From an uncultured Acidimicrobiales bacterium (GTDB taxonomy: Bacteria > Actinomycetota > Acidimicrobiia > Acidimicrobiales > SZUA-35): a stretch of 48,607 nt of DNA. Shown here in pieces: positions 25,680 to 34,376 of this stretch (position 1 is its first letter; the number at the start of each line of letters is the position of its first letter). The notes under the pieces were generated by a model. It was not told the origin of the DNA, made no database searches, and was given only the letters and a program-made list of their open reading frames with translations. A program made the position numbers and the translations under genes. The DNA is taken from assembly GCA_937958015.1 (NCBI GenBank), contig CALGOA010000074.1, forward strand, positions 1 through 48,607. Direction: 5' to 3'.

Positions 25680-27227
25680 TCACGCCGACCGAACGCCCGA
25701 AATCGAGGTGAGCTGGCCATCGACGGGACAGCCGTGTCGATGGGGCTGAGCCGATCCCGGCGTTGTCTCCTCGGTCTCCGGCTTGTCTTCGAGCAGCAGG
25801 AAGGCGCAGATCCCACCGGCTGCCACGATGGACGCCGAAACAACCATGGCCCGGTCAAAGCCCGGTTCCAGGAGTTCGGGGTTGCTGAGGGCGTCGCCCG
25901 TGAGCCCAACCAGCCCCGGGATGGCGGCAACGGCCAGCAGGCCTCCGGTGCGGGCCACGGCGTTGTTGGCGCCCGATGCGGCGCCGGCACGATTGTCGGG
26001 AACACCGCCCAGCGCAGCGGAGGTCACGGGTGCCACGATCGCCGACAGACCGAGCCCGAAAACGATCACGGCCGGAAGTACGTCGGTGATCAGCGATGCC
26101 CCCGGGCCGATGCGGGTCAGCAACAACATCCCTGCAGCGGCGACGATTGGTCCGATCGTCAGCGGCAGCCGGGGCCCGATCCGTTGCGCCAGGTCGCCCA
26201 TCCGCGACGACAGAAGCAACATCAAGACGGTGACCGGCAGCAACGCCACACCGGCCCGGAGTGGCGCCCAGCCCGCCGTCACCTGAAGGTGAACCGACAG
26301 GAGGAAGAACATCACTCCCATTCCGCCGTAGATGATGAAGGTCAGCAGGTTGGCGACCGCGAACGTTCGGTCAGCAAAGAGGTCGACGGGCAACATCGCA
26401 TGGTCCCGTCCCCGTTGCCACCGGAACAGGGCCGCCAGTGAGCACACGGCCACTATCGCACATGCGACTTCGAGCGTGGAGAAGGTGCCGTTCGGACCCT
26501 CGATCAACGCATAGGACGCTCCTCCCAAAGCCGCGATCGTGAGCACCGCACCCACGGTGTCCAGCGGGGCGTCGGCGGCGTCCGGGTCCATCGATTCCGG
26601 GGTCCACCTCGACAGAATCAGAACCGAAATTGCAATCGGGATGTTCACAACGAACACCCAGCGCCATGAGATTTCCACCAGAAGGCCTCCAAGCAGCGGA
26701 CCGGCAGCACCGGCCAGACCCGTGATGCCCGACCACAGACCCACCCCCCGCCCCCGGTCTTGTTTCCGCAGCGACGTCTCGATGATGGCCAGACTCCCCG
26801 GGGTCAGGAGAGCGCCACCGACTCCCTGGAGCAGACGGAACCCGATGAGGGAGGGGACATCCCACGCCACCGCGCACAGAAGCGAGGCCACGGCAAACCA
26901 CGCAACACCGATCCGATACAGCCGGACCCGGCCGAATCGGTCGCCCAGCGATCCGCCGATCAGGATGAGCGCAGCCAGGGTCAAGGTGTAACCGTTAATG
27001 ATCCAGGTCTGCGCCGAGGATCCAGCCTCGAGGTCGCGAGCCAGTGTCGGGAGCGCCACGTTCACCACCGTGGCCGTCAACGACGCCACCGCTGACCCCA
27101 GCACAACGGTGCTGAGGATGATGCGGCCGGCGGTGGAATCGAGTTCGACGTCGCTGGTGGTCGGCACCCCGACCAGCATTCCCGGTCCCAGCGCTGCGGT
27201 CCAATCGATCACCCGTAGGCGATACAT
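25680..27227 (-). CDS. MFS transporter, DHA2 (14-TM, EmrB/QacA) family
   Basis: Drug/proton antiporter-type permease, about 515 aa. The typical motif A is GGSLGDRFGRVRLY between helices 2 and 3, motif C-like GLAGAAGPLLGGLLV is in helix 5, and hydrophobic segments continue to about 14. The start is uncertain: ATG 27227 or ATG 27179 (then MLVGVPTTSDVELDSTAG); the still longer frame to 27341 runs into the DUF4214 gene on the other strand. The C-terminal 40 residues are hydrophilic. The substrate cannot be told. Confidence 0.9.
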   Translation of the reverse strand: MYRLRVIDWTAALGPGMLVGVPTTSDVELDSTAGRIILSTVVLGSAVASLTATVVNVALPTLARDLEAGSSAQTWIINGYTLTLAALILIGGSLGDRFGRVRLYRIGVAWFAVASLLCAVAWDVPSLIGFRLLQGVGGALLTPGSLAIIETSLRKQDRGRGVGLWSGITGLAGAAGPLLGGLLVEISWRWVFVVNIPIAISVLILSRWTPESMDPDAADAPLDTVGAVLTIAALGGASYALIEGPNGTFSTLEVACAIVAVCSLAALFRWQRGRDHAMLPVDLFADRTFAVANLLTFIIYGGMGVMFFLLSVHLQVTAGWAPLRAGVALLPVTVLMLLLSSRMGDLAQRIGPRLPLTIGPIVAAAGMLLLTRIGPGASLITDVLPAVIVFGLGLSAIVAPVTSAALGGVPDNRAGAASGANNAVARTGGLLAVAAIPGLVGLTGDALSNPELLEPGFDRAMVVSASIVAAGGICAFLLLEDKPETEETTPGSAQPHRHGCPVDGQLTSISGVRSA

Positions 27228-27333
27228 CCTCCAGAGTGGGTTCAGAGTCACTCTGTGTGGTTGGAGTTTCGGGCTCGGCAGCGTCGAATACCCCGACCTC
27301 GAGAACGCCGCAATCCAGCGGGCCACCGCCAAC

Positions 27334-27765
27334 GTGCTCAAGCGATTCCTCTCCGACCCCGATCAGAACCTGATGGCTCAGGCCCGGGCGATGGACGAGC
27401 TCGTGGCGGCGTCGGACTACGAAACGTCGCGAGATGGTGATGTGCTTCGGCTGTACCGGGCGTTCTTCGATCGGGAACCGGACATCGACGGCGCCCTCTA
27501 CTGGCTCGGCGTCCGCAAGGACTACGGGCTGACCCAGATCGCAGTGTTCTTCACCGCTTCGCAGGAGTACATCAACAGCTACGCCGGGACCACCGATCGT
27601 GAGTTCCTTCGTCGGGTCTACCGGAACGTGCTTGGCCGCTCGTTCGATCAGGCCGGTTTCGACTACTGGCTTGGAGTGCTGGGGGCGGGCACCAGCAGGG
27701 GAGAGGTGGTGCGGTGGGTGGCCGCCTCGGAAGAGTTCAAGGCCGTCTACCCCTACAAGCTGTGA
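27334..27765 (+). CDS. DUF4214-domain protein, possibly 5'-truncated
   Basis: At least 143 aa from GTG 27334. DUF4214-type repeats are visible: LRLYRAFFDREPDIDGALYW and RRVYRNVLGRSFDQAGFDYW, each followed by a segment ending in a variant of SEEF/SQEY. Such domains usually sit at the C-terminus of large secreted proteins. Here there is no signal peptide and no Shine-Dalgarno at the GTG, while protein-like sequence continues upstream (ENAAIQRATANVLK) without ATG, GTG or TTG. It is either a fragment or begins at a non-standard codon. Convergent with the Fpg gene. Confidence 0.65.
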   Translation: MLKRFLSDPDQNLMAQARAMDELVAASDYETSRDGDVLRLYRAFFDREPDIDGALYWLGVRKDYGLTQIAVFFTASQEYINSYAGTTDREFLRRVYRNVLGRSFDQAGFDYWLGVLGAGTSRGEVVRWVAASEEFKAVYPYKL

Positions 27766-27783
27766 CCCTCTCTGCGGGGTTGG

Positions 27784-28623
27784 TTACTTGAGGAACTTGC
27801 TGGTCGTGTTGTCGGCCAGAATCTTTCCATCGGTCTGGTCGGTGGGGCAGTAGTACACCGTGTACTTGCGGTACTCGACCGTACGAACCGTGTCATCACA
27901 CTTCACACATGGTTCGCCCGAACGGTTGTGCACCCGACTGGGACGATCGGCGCTCTTGCCGATGTCATCCAGGGTGCGTTCATGAGCCAGAGACGCATCG
28001 ACCACGGTGTTCATGGCCGAATACAGCGCCTGCACCTGTCCTGCGGACAGCTTGCTGGCGTTCGCAAACGGCGAGATCCCCGCTTCGAAGAGGATCTCGT
28101 TGCTCAGCATCCGCCCAAGCCCGGCGATCTTGCGCTGATCTCGCAGAAGTCCGTGGATTCTCCCGCTGTGGGATGCACATAGGTCTGCCAGTTGTTCGAG
28201 CGAGAAGTCGGTGCAGTCGGGAGCGGTCTCGGCAAGGGGCGGATGTTCGTCGGGGTCACCGTCGACGGTCCAGACGCCGGCCTTGCGTTCGTTGCCCGCC
28301 TCGGTGAAGAGCCAGGCCTGGTCGTCTTCAAAGACCCATCGTGCGATCCCAAGCCGTGGTTTCTTGGACTGCTTTGGGTCGGGGCGGAGTCGGCCGCCCT
28401 GCATGAGGTGCACGACGTGTACATGGCCGTTGTCGAAGCGGAGCTGAAGCGTCTTGGCCCGCCTGGTCACTTCGGTCAGGGTTGCGCCGACGGCTTCGTC
28501 AGGGCCCGGACTGAACGTCTTGAGCGACGCGAAGTTCAGCAGCTGGAAGCGATCGAGCCGGGCGCCTGCGAGAGCCTCGGTCATGCGTTCGGCGTGGGCT
28601 TGAACCTCGGGTAGTTCAGGCAT
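27784..28623 (-). CDS. Fpg/Nei family DNA glycosylase with altered zinc finger
   Basis: 279 aa from ATG 28623. Removes oxidised bases. MPELPEVQAHAERM supplies the catalytic Pro and Glu, GLGRMLSNEILFEAGISPF is the helix-two-turn-helix, and the C-terminal finger is CVKC ... YYCPTDQTDGK. In the usual C-x2-C...C-x2-C finger the fourth Cys is Asp here (codon GAC read directly), and the loop continues DGKILADN. The ATG overlaps the end of the SCP2-like gene by eight bases, making it the last gene of a four-gene operon. Confidence 0.88.
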   Translation of the reverse strand: MPELPEVQAHAERMTEALAGARLDRFQLLNFASLKTFSPGPDEAVGATLTEVTRRAKTLQLRFDNGHVHVVHLMQGGRLRPDPKQSKKPRLGIARWVFEDDQAWLFTEAGNERKAGVWTVDGDPDEHPPLAETAPDCTDFSLEQLADLCASHSGRIHGLLRDQRKIAGLGRMLSNEILFEAGISPFANASKLSAGQVQALYSAMNTVVDASLAHERTLDDIGKSADRPSRVHNRSGEPCVKCDDTVRTVEYRKYTVYYCPTDQTDGKILADNTTSKFLK

Positions 28624-29014
28624 CGCCGGATCCGCCCAGCACCGCTTCCAGGTTCTTGAGTTCACCGGCCCGCTCGATCAGCACGGCCACACTGCCGCCC
28701 AAACGGATCTCACCGTCGAGAAAGGCTTTGCTCCCGCTGTAGGACCCACCCGATACGCGCTCTGCGACGTCGTAGCTCATAGTGAACCGTACATCGGCCC
28801 GCTCCGACGTGCGTTGGAGCGTTGCGCCGTCGCCGGGTGTTATCACGATCGAATAGTCGATCGTTGGTCCGGGGTCGGGGTGGTCAGCCGGTAGATCGGT
28901 GATCGAATAAGCGAAACTGACCGGCTCGGGCGATTCGGTTTCGAACGTTGCCTCTGCGAGTACCTGCTGGGCCCGTTCGAACCAGGCCGGGCTGAGGTAT
29001 TGACGGTTGCTCAT
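28616..29014 (-). CDS. SCP2-like sterol-carrier domain protein
   Basis: 132 aa. The segment ADVRFTMSYDVAERVSGG followed by KAFLDGEIRLGGSVAVLIE matches the second half of actinobacterial SCP2-like proteins, which bind hydrophobic ligands or serve as accessory domains. Its start overlaps the stop of the GTPase upstream by four bases (ATGA). The N-terminus (SPAWFERAQQVLAEATF) fits the usual first helix. The ligand is unknown. Confidence 0.7.
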   Translation of the reverse strand: MSNRQYLSPAWFERAQQVLAEATFETESPEPVSFAYSITDLPADHPDPGPTIDYSIVITPGDGATLQRTSERADVRFTMSYDVAERVSGGSYSGSKAFLDGEIRLGGSVAVLIERAGELKNLEAVLGGSGDA

Positions 29015-30636
29015 GCCAAACCTTCAGGCCAGCGCGCCCCTGCGTCTCGCAGGGCGTCGGTCAGCTGACGTCGGTTCACGAGTTCTTCCTCGATCGGGTC
29101 GAGCACATGGGTGCGCGCCACCGAGACCATTGCGTCGCTGGCGTCCTTGCGGACCTGACGAGCCCGACGGGAGGCTCCGACGTTCGCAAACCGTCCTGCG
29201 ATGACGGCGATCAACCACCCCAGCAGCGCGCCGCCCAGCGCCAGTGCGGTGGGCACCGGGACCGGGCCGATCTCGGGGGTTGGGATATCGCCGAGCGCAA
29301 AGAATCCGGCTGCGGCCAGCGCAACGAGCCACGCGATGCCCACCAGCATGGCCACGAACACGAATCCCTGGACCGCACGGATCCCCGACCACCACCGGGG
29401 TGAGTTCTTGGCCCGTTCTCGAACCGATCGCGCGATCGATCCGTCGATGGCATCGTGGAGTGCCGCGGTGTTCGGGATTGCGGCGTTTCGAACCAGTGTG
29501 GGCCAGGGTTCCGGCAGGTCCTCGGTCGCAGCATCGGCCGCGGTACGAACCGCCGCACTGACCCGAGCGCTGCTGGCCGGGCTCGGGGCTGGCATCGAGG
29601 TAGGGCCGGTCGAACCGCTGCCCAGATGCAACCGGCGAAGTGGATGGGGTCGCAGCTTGCGAGCCCACTTGGTGAGGGGCCAGCCGGTGGACTGGGCGGC
29701 GTCGCGGCGGTAGCCCTTCGCCACGGCTTCGGTGATGGTCTCCAAGCTGGAGGCATCGACCAGCTCGTCGGCAAGGTCCTGGGCGATGTGTTTGTCGATC
29801 GAGGTCTTGACGGGAGGTCCCGCCTCGGCTGCAAGGTCGGATGCCGCCACGGTTGCATCGGCATCGAGCCGTGCCAATGCCAACTCGTGTTCCTTCACCA
29901 GGTCCACCAGCACACTCTTCAGTTCGGCGATACCCAGCCCGGTTGTGGCCGAGGCGGTGAGAATGGTGGCGTTGCCAACCCCGTCGGCGAGCAGCAGGCG
30001 GGCCAGGTCGGTGCGGCAGGCCTGCAGCTGTTCGTTGGTTAGCGTGTCGACCTTGTTGAGCACCACCGCGGTCACCGCGCCGTGGCGGGTGAGGAGCGCC
30101 AGATAGTGGTGGAGGGCGGCATCCGCGTACTTCTCGGGATCCGTGACGAACATCAAGAGATCGGCGTGTTCGGCGATCCGTTCCATTTCGAGCCGGTGTT
30201 CGACCCGGACCGAGTCGTGATCCGGAACGTCGAGCAGGACCAGTCCATCGAGGTCGGCGGACGGGTCCGAGACCTGGTGTCGATTCTTGATCTCCAACCA
30301 GTCGAGCAGTCGACTCGAGTCCATCGTTCCCCAGGTGCACGCCAACGTGGAGGACGTGGTTGGCCGGCGGACGCCGGTGGTGGCGACGTCGGAGCCGACG
30401 ATGGCGTTCGTCATGCTGCTCTTGCCCGATCCGGTGGCGCCGAGCATGGCCACAACGCTGTGATGGGTGCCGAATCGGAGACGGTCGCTGGCCTTGGTCA
30501 GTACGTGTTTGGCGTAATCGACCACCTCGCCGTCGAGCCGACCATCCGACAACTCGATCGCCCGTTCGAGATGTTGCAGCCGGCCCGGAAGATCGGCCCC
30601 GATCGGGGCCCCGGTGAGAAGGGTTCGCGCGCTCAC
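29011..30636 (-). CDS. Membrane-associated dynamin-like GTPase B
   Basis: 541 aa from GTG 30636, overlapping the stop of the previous GTPase by four bases (GTGA). The G domain has P-loop GATGSGKSSM, RPTTSS (G2), LLDVPDHDSV (G3) and VVLNKVDTL (G4, canonical). A helical middle part follows. Near the C-terminus lie two hydrophobic segments, GFVFVAMLVGIAWLVALAAA and TALALGGALLGWLIAVIAG, so the protein is membrane-bound. The layout resembles actinobacterial paired dynamin-like proteins (compare DynA/DynB of Streptomyces) or YfjP-type GTPases. Confidence 0.85.
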   Translation of the reverse strand: MSARTLLTGAPIGADLPGRLQHLERAIELSDGRLDGEVVDYAKHVLTKASDRLRFGTHHSVVAMLGATGSGKSSMTNAIVGSDVATTGVRRPTTSSTLACTWGTMDSSRLLDWLEIKNRHQVSDPSADLDGLVLLDVPDHDSVRVEHRLEMERIAEHADLLMFVTDPEKYADAALHHYLALLTRHGAVTAVVLNKVDTLTNEQLQACRTDLARLLLADGVGNATILTASATTGLGIAELKSVLVDLVKEHELALARLDADATVAASDLAAEAGPPVKTSIDKHIAQDLADELVDASSLETITEAVAKGYRRDAAQSTGWPLTKWARKLRPHPLRRLHLGSGSTGPTSMPAPSPASSARVSAAVRTAADAATEDLPEPWPTLVRNAAIPNTAALHDAIDGSIARSVRERAKNSPRWWSGIRAVQGFVFVAMLVGIAWLVALAAAGFFALGDIPTPEIGPVPVPTALALGGALLGWLIAVIAGRFANVGASRRARQVRKDASDAMVSVARTHVLDPIEEELVNRRQLTDALRDAGARWPEGLA

Positions 30637-32345
30637 AGCGCCGACTCCAGGGCGGCGACCGCCTCTTTGAGGTCTTCGCCCTGTTCGGGTGGTCCCGCCA
30701 CCGACCACAACGCTTCCAGGAAGCGGTTGGCATCGGTGTCGAGAAGGCTGCCGGCTCGGTCGAGTAGGGCGCGACGAGCTCGAGCGGCAAGATCTCGCAC
30801 GGCCTGCTCGCCGAAGATCGCGTTGAGTAACGTCTGGCTGACCGTTGCCGTGCCGCCGGCGACCGCTACTTCACCACCGGTCACACCGCCGGTCTGGGCG
30901 AAGATCAGAATCATCAGAGCGATGCCAACGCTGTTGACGGCAAACGCAAGGCCGCGGGCCAGGTTCCGTTTGCCCTGAGCATTGGTGCGTACGAGTTCCA
31001 GTACGTCGTTCTGCCAGGCTCGTATCTCGTCGGCGGCACGGTTACGGAACTCGACCGAGCTGCGCTCGAGTTCGGTGTCGGCGGCGAGGGTTTGGCGTCC
31101 ACCGGGGAGTTGGCGCCAGGCGGCGACCGAGCTGAGCGCGGCGTCGTCGGCCAGGTCGATCAGCAACTGTTCGAGCGTGTTGGTGATCTCACCCTGCACG
31201 GTCTGAGTGTCGGCGACGCGGCCCGTGACCAGCGATGTGACCCGGTCGCGGATGCGTCCGAAGAAACTCTGGAGTCGGGCGAGGATCTCGTTGACACCGA
31301 TGAGTTCCTGCCAGCGGTCCAGGACCTCGTTGCGTAGCAGGGTGCCGCCGGTGAGGGCATCGAAGAGTTCGTCGCGGGCGTTGCCGTAATGGTGATCGAC
31401 GGCGTTCTTCAATTCGGCGACCGCTTCGTCCTGGGTGACCACGGCGGCGTGAACCGTGTGGGCTCGGGCTGGAACGCTGCGTAGAGCACCGTCGAGCGTG
31501 CGACGAATAACGATGGCCCGCTCGTCGGCGCTGGCCGCCAACGACTCGAGTTGTTCGCGGATTTCGGTTACCGATGACTCGGGCAGCAGCCCGATCGGGC
31601 TGAGGGTGGCGTCCTCGATCGGGAACACGGTGATGTTGCCGAATCCCTCCTTGGCCATCATCTCTGCCAGGTGGGGCACAACTTCGGTAGCGGCGCCGAC
31701 CGGTATGCGGTTGATGATGATCGAGAGCGCAGTGCCGCGATCTCGTGCCCGGCGCAGGAAGTCCCACGGGACCGCGTCGGCGTATCGGACCGCGGTGGTG
31801 GTGAACAACCAGAGGTCGGCCGAGGCCAACAGCTGGGTAGCGAGATCTCGGTTCTCCTGAGCGATCGAGTCGATATCGGGTGCATCGATGATGGCGAGGC
31901 CGGGTGTCATCGTTCCGACTTCGGTCACCTTCAGAACATGCCCAACCGGATCACCCTCGCCGGTGATGCGAGGCAGGCCGGCCAGCACGCCGTCCTCCTC
32001 CGCAGCCATGAACCACGCAGTGTCCTCCGGATTACATATCAGCGTGGGAGCGCGGGTGGTGGGGCGGATCACGCCCGACTTCGACACGACGGCTCCCGCC
32101 AGCGTGTTGGTGATCGTCGACTTTCCGCTTCCGGTGGAACCACCCAGCACGGCGAGCAACGGAGCGTCCAGCCGCTTCATCCGAGGGATCAGGTAGTCGT
32201 CGATCTGATCCCGCAACTCCTTTGAGATGTCGCGGGCGTCGTCGGCCCCATCCAGGTCGAAGACGAGCGGTGCGTCGGCCAGGGTTTGGCTCAGTCGGCG
32301 GAGTCCGGCCTCGGTTGCATCAAGGTTGTTCGCAGTCTCAGACAC
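30633..32345 (-). CDS. Membrane-associated dynamin-like GTPase A
   Basis: 570 aa from GTG 32345 (VSETANNLDATEAGL). P-loop is LGGSTGSGKST, G2 RPTTRAP, G3 IIDAPDIDSI; the G4 position reads IINRIPVG instead of NKxD, so nucleotide specificity may be relaxed. A helical region follows, and a hydrophobic segment lies near residues 480-510 (FAVNSVGIALMILIFAQTGG). It is the first gene of the operon A-B-SCP2-Fpg, all joined by 4-8 bp overlaps. Pairs of unequal GTPases of this sort often work as heteromers in membrane remodelling or division; that is inference here. Confidence 0.85.
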   Translation of the reverse strand: MSETANNLDATEAGLRRLSQTLADAPLVFDLDGADDARDISKELRDQIDDYLIPRMKRLDAPLLAVLGGSTGSGKSTITNTLAGAVVSKSGVIRPTTRAPTLICNPEDTAWFMAAEEDGVLAGLPRITGEGDPVGHVLKVTEVGTMTPGLAIIDAPDIDSIAQENRDLATQLLASADLWLFTTTAVRYADAVPWDFLRRARDRGTALSIIINRIPVGAATEVVPHLAEMMAKEGFGNITVFPIEDATLSPIGLLPESSVTEIREQLESLAASADERAIVIRRTLDGALRSVPARAHTVHAAVVTQDEAVAELKNAVDHHYGNARDELFDALTGGTLLRNEVLDRWQELIGVNEILARLQSFFGRIRDRVTSLVTGRVADTQTVQGEITNTLEQLLIDLADDAALSSVAAWRQLPGGRQTLAADTELERSSVEFRNRAADEIRAWQNDVLELVRTNAQGKRNLARGLAFAVNSVGIALMILIFAQTGGVTGGEVAVAGGTATVSQTLLNAIFGEQAVRDLAARARRALLDRAGSLLDTDANRFLEALWSVAGPPEQGEDLKEAVAALESAL

Positions 32346-32542
32346 TCTGGGAGACTTTACTGGCCCCACGGCACGGTGACCGTCCCCACGGCCGGGCAGC
32401 GTTGCCTGTCGCAATCGACAACCGATCCGAACCGCCGAAATCGGGCGCCATTCGAGGTGCTGAGAACCCGAACGGCCGTGTCGGGTAAAGGTGCTAGACC
32501 TGCAGAGATGCAAGGGCGAAGTTGTATCCCCACAGGTCCAAC

Positions 32543-32653
32543 ATGACTGCGACGCAGTGCTCGGTGTACTGCGACCCCGTGAACGACAGCGAAACCGTGA
32601 CTATCGGCTCGGTTTCGGGCGAGGTGTTTTCATCGGGTTGGGCTGAGCCATAG
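32543..32653 (+). CDS. Possible 36-aa small protein
   Basis: Reading frame from ATG 32543 to TAG 32653 (begins MTATQCSVYCDPVND) with mostly G/C third positions, as in genes around it. The Shine-Dalgarno is weak (CAGG). It sits in the 350-bp gap between the divergent GTPase operon and the DUF368 gene; the remainder of that gap should hold both promoters and shows nothing else I can name. Confidence 0.3.
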   Translation: MTATQCSVYCDPVNDSETVTIGSVSGEVFSSGWAEP

Positions 32654-32695
32654 GGCACCCCGCTCTTCCGTTCCGGTGCTGTACTCTCGGCGCCT

Positions 32696-33628
32696 GTGGT
32701 ACCAGCACCTCTCCTTCAGTTCTTCCGCGGCTTCTTCATGGGCGCAGCCGACATCGTGCCCGGCGTCTCGGGCGGCACGGTCGCACTGATCCTTGGGATC
32801 TACCGGACGTTCGTCGAGCAGCTCCGGGCCGGCGCCCACGCTCTGAAGCAACTGGTCACCGGCGATCTCGGCGGCGGCATCGATTCGCTCAAGAAGATCG
32901 ACTGGTTGTTCCTCGTACCGCTCGGCGGAGGCGCCGTCACTGCGTTCGTGCTCCTACGGGGCCTAATGAAGACCGCCCTGGAGGAACACTCCGAACTCAC
33001 CGCCGCAGCATTCTGTGGACTCGTGTTGGCCAGCTGTTGGCTGGTCTGGCGGGAGATGAGCAGTCACGATCCGGTTCGTATCGGGATCATTGTGGCGGTC
33101 GGCGCTGCGGCGTTCTTTCTCCTCGGATTCCAGAACGGTGCCATTGCCAGCCCACCGCTCTGGGCCTTCTTCGCCACCGGTGCAGTAGCGATCTGCGCAA
33201 TGGTGCTCCCCGGCATCTCCGGCAGCTTCATCATGTTGATGCTCGGCATGTACGCCGCCGTGCTCGACGGGTCGGTGCCCGAACTCCTCATCTTCCTGGT
33301 CGGAGCCACCATCGGGCTCGGCGCCTTCTCCACGGTGCTGAACCACCTCCTGGAGCGCTACGAACCGACGGTCCTGGCGGCGCTGTTGGGTTTGATGATC
33401 GGTAGCTTCCGGGTGTTGTGGCCCTGGCCCAACGGCGTCGGCTACACGATCGAGGAGGGCGAAGTGGAAACCACGATCGAGGGCACCGGTCTTGAACTGT
33501 GGCCCTCCGGTGGCGACCTTTTGAAGGCGCTCGCCTTCACCGTCGGCGCCGCCTTGTTCACGCTTGCCGTGGTGCAAATTGCCGAACGCCTCTCGAACGA
33601 AACGACCAAAGAACCGGTGACGGTCTGA
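32696..33628 (+). CDS. DUF368 membrane protein (PopT-type polyprenyl-phosphate transporter family)
   Basis: 310 aa, eight or more hydrophobic helices. The two family signatures are clear: FFMGAADIVPGVSGGTVALI at residues 14-33, then MVLPGISGSFIMLMLGMY around 170. DUF368 proteins have been reported as undecaprenyl-phosphate flippases that return the lipid carrier for cell-wall synthesis; assigning that role here relies on family knowledge. Starts at GTG 32696 with no obvious strong Shine-Dalgarno. Its stop overlaps the probable CTG start of the following gene. Confidence 0.88.
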   Translation: MVPAPLLQFFRGFFMGAADIVPGVSGGTVALILGIYRTFVEQLRAGAHALKQLVTGDLGGGIDSLKKIDWLFLVPLGGGAVTAFVLLRGLMKTALEEHSELTAAAFCGLVLASCWLVWREMSSHDPVRIGIIVAVGAAAFFLLGFQNGAIASPPLWAFFATGAVAICAMVLPGISGSFIMLMLGMYAAVLDGSVPELLIFLVGATIGLGAFSTVLNHLLERYEPTVLAALLGLMIGSFRVLWPWPNGVGYTIEEGEVETTIEGTGLELWPSGGDLLKALAFTVGAALFTLAVVQIAERLSNETTKEPVTV

Positions 33629-34335
33629 GCGAGGTCGAACCCTCGTACGAGCGGCGCCGCACACCGCCCGCGGGTGTTTCCGGTTGGTTTGAGGCGCACA
33701 TCACCCTGGCGCTCGGTGACGACGCGTCGGTCGTGATCTGGACGTCGATCCACCCCACCGCTCGCCACGCTGAACAGGTTGCACTGCTGTGGCCGCACGG
33801 AGGTCGGCCGGTCGCGATGATCGAGTCGGAGATCCCGATCCCGGCCGACCGCTGGGAGTTTCGAACGAGCGGCCTGTGGGTCGAACAGGTCTGCGAACAA
33901 CCCCACGACCACTGGTCCTATGGTCTCGAGTCTTTCGCTCTGGAACTGGATCACCCGACCGAGCTGATCCGAACCGGTCACGGCACGCGAGTTCCGATGG
34001 GATGGGAACTCGACTTCGACGCGGCCGAGCCGTCGCGTTGGTTGCTGACCGGGGCCGAGCCTCTGGAGGTCGCGGGCGCCTACACCCAACGGGGCGAACT
34101 TCACGGAGTCCTCCTCGGCGCCGACGGCGAAACCGAGTTCGAGGGCACCTCCCACCGATGGCACTGGTGGGGGACCAAACCCCTGACGTCGGTTGGACTT
34201 CGAGTTAGCGACGAAGGCCAAACCAGCGGTCGCCTACACCTGCCGCTTTCGCAGGGTCCAGTGATCGTCGCCGCCGCGACGAACGCGCTCCTGCTTACCT
34301 CTGCTGCAACACTTGGTTCCAACGACACCGTCTAG
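33625..34335 (+). CDS. Hypothetical protein, probable CTG start overlapping DUF368 gene
   Basis: 236 aa if it begins at CTG 33625, which overlaps the DUF368 TGA as CTGA; reading begins (M)SEVEPSYERRRTPPAG. No in-frame ATG, GTG or TTG exists near this point: the next upstream candidate lies deep inside the DUF368 gene, and the next downstream start would delete about 36 residues. The protein is rich in Trp, His and Glu with alternating strands (WFEAHITLALGDD, RWHWWGTKPL) and has no signal or membrane segment. I do not recognise the family. Coupling suggests a link to the DUF368 transporter. Confidence 0.7.
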   Translation: MSEVEPSYERRRTPPAGVSGWFEAHITLALGDDASVVIWTSIHPTARHAEQVALLWPHGGRPVAMIESEIPIPADRWEFRTSGLWVEQVCEQPHDHWSYGLESFALELDHPTELIRTGHGTRVPMGWELDFDAAEPSRWLLTGAEPLEVAGAYTQRGELHGVLLGADGETEFEGTSHRWHWWGTKPLTSVGLRVSDEGQTSGRLHLPLSQGPVIVAAATNALLLTSAATLGSNDTV

Positions 34336-34346
34336 GGCGTCGTTGG
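34319..34346. terminator. Hairpin with stop codon in its loop, bidirectional terminator candidate
   Basis: CCAACGACACC pairs with GGCGTCGTTGG (one mismatch) around the loop GTCTAG; the TAG in the loop is the stop codon of the hypothetical gene ending at 34335. Lies between convergent genes, 31 bp from the end of sdhB. Confidence 0.5.
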
Positions 34347-34376
34347 AGCACGATCGTTTGTGGCAGACGGTCGGTG

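Noticed and set aside
29024..30790. A 588-codon frame overlapping GTPase B on the same strand
   Set aside because: Arg/Pro/Gly-rich out-of-frame translation; GTPase B in the other frame has intact G motifs and membrane segments.
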